DNA of 13,491 bases, from positions 1 through 13,491 of the forward strand of contig JBLHKS010000191.1 in NCBI GenBank assembly GCA_047620505.1. The letters are read 5' to 3'. Below, piece after piece: positions 7,451-13,491 of the stretch; positions within the stretch are counted from its first letter, which is position 1; every line of letters begins with the position of its first letter. This DNA is from JBLHKS01 sp047620505 (GTDB lineage: Bacteria > Verrucomicrobiota > Verrucomicrobiia > Verrucomicrobiales > DEV007). A program made the position numbers and the translations under genes. Under the pieces are notes generated by a model. That model was not told where the DNA came from and searched no databases. It saw only the letters and a list, made by a program, of their open reading frames with translations.

Positions 7451-7846
7451 ATGAAACTTAGACTCGACCATCACAGCGGAGAGCCGATCTGGAGACAGAT
7501 CGTCGAGCAGGTGAAATATCGCGTTGCCGCGGGCCAGATTGAGCCGGGCGCGAAATTGCCGAGCATCCGGGTTCTGGCGGGCGAGCTGGAAATCAATCCG
7601 CGAACCGTGGTCAAGGCTTACGAAGAGCTCCAGCACCAGCAGCTGGTCGTGATGCGGCAGGGACAGGGGGTCTTCGTGATGGACGGGACGAGGCGGGATT
7701 CGGTCCCGAAACAAGCGCGGCAAAAGGCGTTAACCGAGATGAGCCAACGGCTGCTTTCCGAAGGCACGCGAATGGGCTCGACGCCCGACGAAATTGTCGA
7801 AATCGTCCGCAAAGCGGCAACGAAAATTTCACAACCCGACTCATGA
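7451..7846 (+). CDS. YtrA-subfamily GntR transcriptional regulator
   Basis: 131-residue regulator consisting of a GntR winged helix-turn-helix (about residues 10-77) and a short helical tail of about 50 residues. This is the YtrA arrangement, which lacks a large ligand-binding domain. Diagnostic sequence includes PIWRQIVEQVKYRVAAGQI, PGAKLPSIRVLA, the recognition helix region INPRTVVKAYEEL, and the wing with GQGVFV. YtrA-type genes are nearly always the first gene of an operon that encodes an ABC ATPase and membrane proteins, which they repress. The same layout is seen here: the stop overlaps the ATPase start by four bases (ATGA). The short tail probably mediates dimerisation. The inducer is unknown; in Bacillus this class responds to cell-wall antibiotics, but that cannot be inferred for this protein. 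Confidence 0.94.
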   Translation: MKLRLDHHSGEPIWRQIVEQVKYRVAAGQIEPGAKLPSIRVLAGELEINPRTVVKAYEELQHQQLVVMRQGQGVFVMDGTRRDSVPKQARQKALTEMSQRLLSEGTRMGSTPDEIVEIVRKAATKISQPDS

Positions 7847-8673
7847 AATCTGACGAAACTCCTGTGATTGAAACGATTGGCTTGAGCCGAGATTACGGCG
7901 GGCGAACCGGCGTCGATCAGATCAATCTGAAAATCGAAAGCGGCCGAGTTGTCGCCCTGTTAGGGCCAAACGGCGCAGGAAAAACCACCTTGCTCAAATT
8001 GATCGCCGGAGTTCTGGAGCCCGGGGCCGGAACCTGTCGAGTGAACTCGCCAACCGTCGTTTCATCGATCGATGGTCACGAACCGCCGGGTGTCGCGACC
8101 GCAGAGCAGATTTTCAGTCTTCAGGCAGCCGCAACTCCGAGTTTCGACCGCAAATTTGCCCAGCAGCTGCTGGAAGATCGCGCGCCGCTCAATATCGAAT
8201 TCGGCAGTCTCAGCAAAGGCCAGAAACGGCTCGTTCTGTCCGCAACGAACCTCGCGAGTCGCGCAAAATTGATTCTGCTCGACGAGCCTGCCGACGGTGT
8301 CGACCCAGCCGGTCGTCGCGAATTATTTGGCCAGATCAGATCGATCGCGAACGACACCGGCGCTGCAATTCTCGTGGCCACGCACATCCTTGAAGATGTT
8401 GAGCGAGTCGCCGATGACATCGCGATTATCCAAGCCGGGAAGCTCCGCCTTTTCGCGCCGTTAGAGGATCTTCGGGAGCAAGTTAGAGAGCTTGAGGTCC
8501 CGTCGGATTTCAAACCGCCTGCCGAAGTCGACGTTCTTCATCGGTCAGACGGATTCCTCACGATTCGCTGCCCAAACGACTGGGACGCAACCAGCTCCAG
8601 CCTACCTCAATCCGTTGTGAATCGAGCCGTCAGCCTCAGCGATCTTTACATCGCGGTAACCAGCAAAAACTGA
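7843..8673 (+). CDS. ABC transporter ATP-binding protein (YtrB-like)
   Basis: 276-residue nucleotide-binding subunit. Visible motifs are Walker A GPNGAGKTT (residues 41-49), signature SLSKGQ (122-127), Walker B LILLDEP (143-149), D-loop GVDP (152-155) and switch histidine H181. The Q-loop region (about 76-84, IDGHEPPGV) has no obvious glutamine and carries Glu or His at the expected place. Residues 210-276 form a C-terminal tail of the kind seen in ABC-2-type export ATPases. The start overlaps the gntR stop, implying coupled translation. The protein should pair with the membrane protein that starts 6 bases after its stop. The type suggests export or membrane-protein handling rather than nutrient import, because no solute-binding protein is encoded nearby. 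The substrate is not identifiable. Confidence 0.94.
   Translation: MKSDETPVIETIGLSRDYGGRTGVDQINLKIESGRVVALLGPNGAGKTTLLKLIAGVLEPGAGTCRVNSPTVVSSIDGHEPPGVATAEQIFSLQAAATPSFDRKFAQQLLEDRAPLNIEFGSLSKGQKRLVLSATNLASRAKLILLDEPADGVDPAGRRELFGQIRSIANDTGAAILVATHILEDVERVADDIAIIQAGKLRLFAPLEDLREQVRELEVPSDFKPPAEVDVLHRSDGFLTIRCPNDWDATSSSLPQSVVNRAVSLSDLYIAVTSKN
8161..8172. repeat. CAGCAGCTGCTG palindrome, copy 3
   Basis: Perfect copy within the ABC ATPase gene, in frame as Gln-Gln-Leu-Leu just ahead of the signature motif. Confidence 0.6.
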
Positions 8674-8679
8674 ATTCCA

Positions 8680-9336
8680 ATGAACCGAACTCTCTTCTTT
8701 TGGCTAATGAGACCGCTCTGGCGGCTCAGCGTTCTCGCTGCGTTCATCGCAGCCGCCTTCACATTTTTCGCCCCCCGCCCGCTTTTCGAATATCGTGTCG
8801 TCCCGATCCTATTCGCAGCCGCGCATGTCTCCTTTTTAGTGATGTTTCTCAGCCCGGCGCGACCACGCGTCGCCGGATTTCTCTACTCCAGGGGCTTTGA
8901 TCGCGACGTGATCTGGAATCACATTCTCATCGTTAACGCAGTCTCGATTGCGATCGTCTGGATTCCAACAACGCTAATCGTGCTCACGCATTTGAGATCT
9001 AACTTGCATAACGCATTTCAAAGTCCGTTTTACCCGCTGATGTATTCGCGAGAGGTCACGATTCCGCTTCGCTGGCTACTCGCTTACCTCTGCTTCACGC
9101 CCGTGGCTCACTACATTTGGGCTCGCGGCCTTCAACCAAGCCAGGATCGCGGCCCCGGCTACGTACTCGGAGCTGGAACCGTGGTTGTTGCGATATCTCT
9201 CGCCCAAACGCCTTCGCTCGCCGTGGAGCCGGCCCCTGCCCTGCAATTCTTCATCGTTGTCGGCACGCTGGTCATTGCCTTCCTTGCCCTCCGAGCTAGC
9301 CGCCAACTTCACCGCACTCTCGAGCTTAACTCCTGA
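8680..9336 (+). CDS. integral membrane protein, probable ABC permease partner
   Basis: 218-residue protein with about six hydrophobic segments (roughly 14-31, 40-58, 80-103, 130-148, 157-175 and 184-206) and few charged residues between them. I do not recognise a named family from sequence. A short loop LYSRGFDRDVIW (68-79) between TM2 and TM3 resembles the cytoplasmic coupling segment of ABC-2-type permeases, which is suggestive only. The position 6 bases after the ATPase and 8 bases before the next gene makes it the likely transmembrane subunit. At this size it would act as a dimer or pair with the larger membrane protein downstream. The ATG at 8680 follows the ATPase stop directly and has no Shine-Dalgarno. 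It could instead be an accessory membrane protein, with the permease being the next gene. Confidence 0.8.
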   Translation: MNRTLFFWLMRPLWRLSVLAAFIAAAFTFFAPRPLFEYRVVPILFAAAHVSFLVMFLSPARPRVAGFLYSRGFDRDVIWNHILIVNAVSIAIVWIPTTLIVLTHLRSNLHNAFQSPFYPLMYSREVTIPLRWLLAYLCFTPVAHYIWARGLQPSQDRGPGYVLGAGTVVVAISLAQTPSLAVEPAPALQFFIVVGTLVIAFLALRASRQLHRTLELNS

Positions 9337-9344
9337 CTTGAACC

Positions 9345-11735
9345 ATGAAAACTTTCGATTTTTGGGGATTTCTGGCCCCGATTCTTCTCTTTGGACTGCC
9401 GCTCCTTTATCTGTTTTTTCTCAGAAAACGCAGAGAGAATTTTGCGTCAACGAATTCGCGGCGCGCTCCAGCCGCCGCTCGCAAGACAGACGCGATCATC
9501 CTTGCGATCCTCTCAGCAAGCATCGTCTTGCTCACTCAGGTAACCGACAATGTGGGCGGTTTTCTTTCGCACTTGCACGACTTGGCACCGGGTAGGGCCG
9601 GAATTTATTGGATCGCGCTTGGCCTGACGCTTTTACTGATCAGCGGCGGAATTTTTCTCGCCTGGCACGGGAAAGCGAGAATCGCTGTCGGCAGCCTGGC
9701 GCTGGTTCTCTGCGTGAGCGGTGCGTTTTTCGATTCGGCAGTTGCCTATTTTCAAGACACGAATCGTGGCTGGGCGTCAGCAAAAAACGCGGTTTACACC
9801 ATTTCGTTAACGGACTCCAGCCATGAGTGGGCGGAGATCGATGGAGTCGACGTCTGGATTGGCGGCCAGCACCTCGGTAAGACTTCAATCAAGATTTCCG
9901 TTGCCGATTTTATGAAGATCGTTCCCGCCGAGATGCCCGAGCCGGCAAAAACTGATTACGGAAGGCACGCCGAGGTCATGACCGAGAGTATGATTGAGAG
10001 TCGAATGAATCCCTGGGTTAGATTTCATGGCGTTCATCTGGCTGATGACAATGGAAACGAAGGCGTCAGGACCTACAAATCGGTCACGGCCTACGCTCAG
10101 GTCGAGCTCAATGGGGAAGCAGGTTTTGCAGGTGGATCGAGCGGAGGCAGCGGCGGTGATGATGGCTTTTCAACAACGGCGAGCGTTTATTTCCCGAAAC
10201 GAGACGCAAAAATCGAGCAGCTGCTGGATTTGGCTCGCCTGAACGACTACGAAATCAGCGAAGCCCTTTTGGCTTCGTTGCGGGCGCTCGGCACGACTGG
10301 ATCGAACGCGATTCGTTCCAAGCTTGAAAAGGAACCGGGATTTGAAGCGATCGCCGAACGGTTGCTGCCAACGGCTCCGAAATTCGAAACTGCTGATGAT
10401 GCCTGGGCTGATTTCGAGTCGATTCTCGCGAAAACCGATGAAGCTGGCGAGTACGCGACGAATTCTGCTCTCGGCTTGAGAGTCGCCCGTCTGGCACCGC
10501 ACCTCGATCCTGAGAAATTGGCTGACCGCGCAGTTAAGCTGGCTCGGCGTCCCGCTTTTTGGAATTTCAGCATGATTTCCGGAGGAGACGACTTTCACCT
10601 TGAAGCAAGCATGCCGCTCGGCGTTCCTAACTGGTTTTCTCCGCAATATTTGCCGCCAAGAGCCCTCCCGATCGCCCACGCGATCCAGATAATTGAGCCA
10701 AATCTCGAATCTCCAAACGTATTTGAAGAGCGGTTAACTCCAGAGCTTCTTCGTTGGCGTTGGAGGGATCAAACCGCGCTCAAGGCCGCTCACGCGATCG
10801 GGGGCGAGGCTTACGATCGATTCGCCGGTCGGCAGGATCTGCGGCGCGAGTGGGAATTTGGCGAAAACGGATTCTTTGAAAATATGCATCGGTATGGAAA
10901 CGGCTATTCCGTCAATCGCTGGCTGTGGGAACGGCTGATTCAGCCTGGCGACGAAGGACGGAGATTTCGCAAGCGCCACGAGCAACAACTGTTCGCAATC
11001 ATGGACAGAGACATCGAAACCCAAGGCGAGAGCGAGCCTCTTCTCAGCTTGCTCGTCGAAGATTGCAAGGCGGGCGATTGCCTGCTGATCGAGAGGTACT
11101 GGCCGCGTTTCAAGCGGCAAACTTCTAACGGAAACAGCTCCGATCTACCTCGAATCTGGTTCCGCTACCTCGCCCGAATGCAACTCGATCAAGAGGAGGC
11201 GGTCGAACGGTTTACTCAGACGTTTTCCGAGCTTGCCAGGGATCCCGAAAAGAACGCGCCGTGGATCGACAACGGGCTTAGCGAGCTGGAATTTCTTCCG
11301 GAGAAAACGCGCATCGGCGTGCTTCGAGCAATGCAGGCTGAAAGCCTTCGGGTGGCCGAAGAACTGGACGAAAAATATAACTATCGAAGCTACTTTCCAA
11401 TCGCGATCCCCAACAGGATCGAGACTGAACTCTGCCGGCTCGGAGATTCGGAGGCGATCGACAAATTGATTCTGGATGCCAAACGGCTGAAGAAATTTTC
11501 GAACTGGCTGCTGTCGGAAGCCCCGGACCATTCGTTAGTCGCCGAGTTTGCCAAGCACGCCGAGGGTCGGGTCCGCGCGATCGTTCCGATGATCGCGGCA
11601 GCGCACCCGACACCGAGAAATCGTGAGCTTTTGAATTCGTTGGAGCGCGATCCGGATCCCGAAGTTCAACGCGTGATCGAAGACGCACAGCAAGCGCTGG
11701 ACGAACTGCGAAACTCAGCAGCTGCTGGGAATTGA
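9345..11735 (+). CDS. large membrane-anchored protein of unknown function
   Basis: 796 residues with no family recognised. Four hydrophobic helices lie at the N-terminus (about 6-26, 50-66, 87-107 and 113-129), the first followed by a basic RKRR stretch (27-30). A segment at about 164-185 (IDGVDVWIGGQHLGKTSIKI) resembles a PEGA-type surface beta-domain. A glycine/serine-rich linker (263-271) then leads to about 500 mostly helical residues. The last ~45 residues, with a DPDPEVQ...ALDEL pattern, look like a HEAT/PBS-lyase-type repeat. The middle contains many Trp, Arg and Glu residues and only a few cysteines (for example in a DCKAGDC pair). The likely topology is an inner-membrane anchor with a large soluble region; which side it faces is not clear. 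It lies 8 bases after the putative permease and 52 before the lectin-like gene, so it is probably part of the GntR/ABC operon. It may be an accessory or substrate-recognition component (inference). Confidence 0.88.
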   Translation: MKTFDFWGFLAPILLFGLPLLYLFFLRKRRENFASTNSRRAPAAARKTDAIILAILSASIVLLTQVTDNVGGFLSHLHDLAPGRAGIYWIALGLTLLLISGGIFLAWHGKARIAVGSLALVLCVSGAFFDSAVAYFQDTNRGWASAKNAVYTISLTDSSHEWAEIDGVDVWIGGQHLGKTSIKISVADFMKIVPAEMPEPAKTDYGRHAEVMTESMIESRMNPWVRFHGVHLADDNGNEGVRTYKSVTAYAQVELNGEAGFAGGSSGGSGGDDGFSTTASVYFPKRDAKIEQLLDLARLNDYEISEALLASLRALGTTGSNAIRSKLEKEPGFEAIAERLLPTAPKFETADDAWADFESILAKTDEAGEYATNSALGLRVARLAPHLDPEKLADRAVKLARRPAFWNFSMISGGDDFHLEASMPLGVPNWFSPQYLPPRALPIAHAIQIIEPNLESPNVFEERLTPELLRWRWRDQTALKAAHAIGGEAYDRFAGRQDLRREWEFGENGFFENMHRYGNGYSVNRWLWERLIQPGDEGRRFRKRHEQQLFAIMDRDIETQGESEPLLSLLVEDCKAGDCLLIERYWPRFKRQTSNGNSSDLPRIWFRYLARMQLDQEEAVERFTQTFSELARDPEKNAPWIDNGLSELEFLPEKTRIGVLRAMQAESLRVAEELDEKYNYRSYFPIAIPNRIETELCRLGDSEAIDKLILDAKRLKKFSNWLLSEAPDHSLVAEFAKHAEGRVRAIVPMIAAAHPTPRNRELLNSLERDPDPEVQRVIEDAQQALDELRNSAAAGN
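11716..11727. repeat. CAGCAGCTGCTG palindrome, copy 4
   Basis: Perfect copy in the last codons of the 796-residue protein gene, in the shifted frame (TCA GCA GCT GCT, Ser-Ala-Ala-Ala), eight bases before the stop codon. Confidence 0.6.
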
Positions 11736-11787
11736 AATCGGAAATCGCCACGTTGCGAACTGCCGATTCGTTTGCGAAGCTCCAGCC

Positions 11788-13371
11788 ATGAAAACGAAAC
11801 TGGGGACTCTCGTTTCCACACTTGCCGTTGGTTTCATCGCCAGCTCCACCTCTGGGCAGGACTCGGTCAAATCGCATACTTTTGGAGAAAGCGCTTACGC
11901 CTTCATTCCTTCCGGCCAGATCGCATGGGCTGAGGCCAAATCGCAATGCGAAGGGATGGGCGGTCACCTGGCGACGATTTCAAACGCGCAAGAAAACGAG
12001 TTCGTGAAGTCGCTCGTCGCTGGCAAACGAGTCTGGTTAGGAGGCACCCGGAAAAATCGCGGATGGACTTGGGTCGACGAAACCGACTGGGAATTCACAG
12101 ATTTCGATGGGGCCCAAAGGCTCAATTTCCTGGTGATCGAAGCCAAATCAAACAAGTGGGCCTCCGCGCGACCGGAGCCGGCGAACCCGGTCGAGGGATT
12201 CCTCTGCGAGTGGGCAGCCGCGCGCGCTCCGACCGAAATCGCGATGCGCCAGGCCGAACCAGAGGCCGACACCACCGGAACGGTCACATTTTTCGGAGTC
12301 CCGATCGAGGGTAGCGGCTCGAGCTCTCCGCGGCCTGACATGACGAAATCGAGGCCAAATTCAAGACCGCGTCCGTCGATTCCAGAAGTGAAGGGGCCGG
12401 ATTACACCGGAAATTTCGTCGAAATCGTCGCTGGGGAAAATTCAACCATCGGGCTGCTCGCAAAGCTGGAGGACAAGCTCGTCGCGCTCGTCAGCGCGGA
12501 AAAACTTTCAGGCGTCGCCGATTTCCGCGTTAGAACCGAGGATGGATCGCTGAAATCCGTCGGTTTCGCAGTTTCGAAATCCGGAAATCTGGCTGCAATC
12601 GTTTTGGAGAAACCAGCAACTGCTGCTGACCTCGGTTTTGAGATCCAGTCGACGGAAGACGGTGAAATCGCGATCGATTCGCCGATCCTGATTCACGACG
12701 GAATGGCGGATGTGACTGCCGCGGTCGATTCAGTCGACGAGCTCTGGTTGACGACCGATGCTCAGATGAATTCTGGCGGAGTCGCAGCGGCGATCGATCC
12801 AAAAAGCGGAAAGCTGATCGGAATCGCGACCGCTGGCGTCGATGTTGCCGGGCAGCCGAACAGTGAAGATGCCGAAGGCGAGACGATCGTCCGAATTGCG
12901 CCGAACCTAAGCCTTCAGGAAGTCAATTGGGCGCGCTGGGTCAAAGAGCGCGAGGCGCTGGAAGGGCTGCAGGCTGCGACGACGAGTTTTCTTTTGTTGG
13001 TCGAGCAACTGACAACGGACCGGGTGATTTACCTTGGTGATTATCAAACGACTGGCAATCCGTTACGAGATCCCTTGGCTGAATTGAACAGGACTTTGGG
13101 TAAAACAGGGATCGCCGATGCCGACAGGACCAAAGCGAGGGAGTCGTTTTTGCGTCAGGCGACGACCGCAAGCCAGCGCGATGTTTCGGCGTTCCAGCTA
13201 AGCCATTTTTCGGGAGCGTTTCACCAGACGCTCTATCGGGCCGTCGTGGCCGAGCGTGAAAAGATCAAAAGCGATATCGAAATGGTTAGCTCGAACGAGA
13301 ATTTGGTTCAAGTGATCGAGTTGAGTCAGGGGTCCGCGGAAGAGCCAGAAGAGGAAGATCGCGAACGTTAA
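11788..13371 (+). CDS. secreted C-type-lectin-like protein with a degenerate trypsin-fold domain
   Basis: 527 residues. An N-terminal signal peptide (basic MKTK, hydrophobic core to about residue 18, cleavage near SG/QD at 23-24) points to export. Residues 29-142 are a C-type-lectin-like domain: WAEAKSQCEGMGGHLATISN, VWLGG (82-86), GWTWVD and a closing FLCEW. Only the outer cysteine pair (C54, C140) is present and the EPN/WND calcium site is not recognisable, so carbohydrate binding is uncertain. A Pro/Ser/Arg-rich linker (about 165-200) leads to residues about 205-355, which resemble HtrA/trypsin-like proteases. The nucleophile motif survives as DAQMNSGG with S329, followed by a KLIGIATAG strand. 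The expected His and Asp positions read LVSAEKL and SGNLAAIVL, so it is probably an inactive protease. The C-terminus is helical with an acidic tail. It is the last gene of the operon. Confidence 0.82.
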   Translation: MKTKLGTLVSTLAVGFIASSTSGQDSVKSHTFGESAYAFIPSGQIAWAEAKSQCEGMGGHLATISNAQENEFVKSLVAGKRVWLGGTRKNRGWTWVDETDWEFTDFDGAQRLNFLVIEAKSNKWASARPEPANPVEGFLCEWAAARAPTEIAMRQAEPEADTTGTVTFFGVPIEGSGSSSPRPDMTKSRPNSRPRPSIPEVKGPDYTGNFVEIVAGENSTIGLLAKLEDKLVALVSAEKLSGVADFRVRTEDGSLKSVGFAVSKSGNLAAIVLEKPATAADLGFEIQSTEDGEIAIDSPILIHDGMADVTAAVDSVDELWLTTDAQMNSGGVAAAIDPKSGKLIGIATAGVDVAGQPNSEDAEGETIVRIAPNLSLQEVNWARWVKEREALEGLQAATTSFLLLVEQLTTDRVIYLGDYQTTGNPLRDPLAELNRTLGKTGIADADRTKARESFLRQATTASQRDVSAFQLSHFSGAFHQTLYRAVVAEREKIKSDIEMVSSNENLVQVIELSQGSAEEPEEEDRER

Positions 13372-13399
13372 AAAGAGAAACCGCGACAGCCGGAATCAC

Positions 13400-13411
13400 C
13401 AGCAGCTGCTG
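13400..13411. repeat. CAGCAGCTGCTG palindrome, copy 5 (intergenic)
   Basis: Perfect copy 28 bases after the stop of the last gene. Being outside any recognised coding region, it cannot be explained by codon choice. Confidence 0.65.
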
Positions 13412-13454
13412 CGGTCCTTGCCTGCCCACAAATTTGGGGCGGCGTCTGTTCTGG

Positions 13455-13485
13455 CGCGGTCGAGCCGATGCCCGACTCGACCGCG
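13455..13485. terminator. strong GC-rich hairpin downstream of the last gene
   Basis: CGCGGTCGAG (13455-13464) and CTCGACCGCG (13476-13485) form a perfect 10-base stem with an 11-base loop, 83 bases after the last stop codon. The position suits a transcription terminator or mRNA-stabilising stem. No T run follows before the window ends, nor does one precede it for the opposite strand, so it is not a classic intrinsic terminator. Confidence 0.45.
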
Positions 13486-13491
13486 AATCAG

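Noticed and set aside
11736..11787. AATCGG/CCGATT inverted pair and repeated TTGCGAA in the gap before the lectin-like gene
   Set aside because: The arms are only six bases and the direct repeat seven. There is no promoter-like pair or T run to support a regulatory call.
11278..11967. 229-residue minus-strand open frame across the end of the 796-residue gene and the start of the lectin-like gene
   Set aside because: It is a shadow frame, rich in Arg, Ser and Pro, spanning two real genes and carrying no recognisable motif.

Overview
The window is dense with genes (11 protein-coding genes, ten on the + strand) and carries no RNA gene, CRISPR array or insertion sequence that I can see. None of the starts is preceded by a convincing Shine-Dalgarno sequence. 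Base composition is moderately GC-rich. The content includes glycine-betaine synthesis, a BCCT carrier, a C-type-lectin-like secreted protein, a Uma2 nuclease and YtrA-type GntR/ABC genes. This suggests a marine or salt-exposed bacterium, perhaps of the Planctomycetota/Verrucomicrobiota group. That taxonomic guess is inference only.

Region 1 (about 114-4006) is an osmoadaptation cassette of three tightly packed genes. They are a sarcosine/dimethylglycine N-methyltransferase that makes glycine betaine, a BCCT-family betaine importer whose GTG start overlaps the methyltransferase stop, and an MscS-type mechanosensitive channel with a C-terminal cyclic-nucleotide-binding domain. Synthesis, uptake and emergency release of the same kind of solute are thus encoded together. 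The first-step glycine/sarcosine methyltransferase is not in the window and may lie upstream.

Region 2 (about 4060-7363) holds two subunits of glycolate oxidase, glcD and glcE. They are separated by a Uma2-family PD-(D/E)xK nuclease gene on the opposite strand. The iron-sulfur subunit glcF is absent from the window. Glyoxylate from glycolate oxidase can be transaminated to glycine, the precursor of betaine, so regions 1 and 2 could be metabolically linked (inference).

Region 3 (about 7390-13371) looks like one five-gene operon. It starts with a promoter/operator-like stretch, followed by a YtrA-type GntR repressor, an ABC ATPase (4-base overlap), a six-helix membrane protein that is probably the permease, a 796-residue membrane-anchored protein of unknown function, and a secreted protein. 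The secreted protein combines a C-type-lectin-like domain with what looks like a trypsin-fold domain that has lost its catalytic His and Asp. This is the best candidate for an undescribed system: a regulated transporter with two large cell-envelope partners.

Across the second half of the window a perfect 12-base palindrome, CAGCAGCTGCTG, recurs five times, in two reading frames and once between genes, with several near copies. The window closes with a strong GC-rich hairpin downstream of the last gene.
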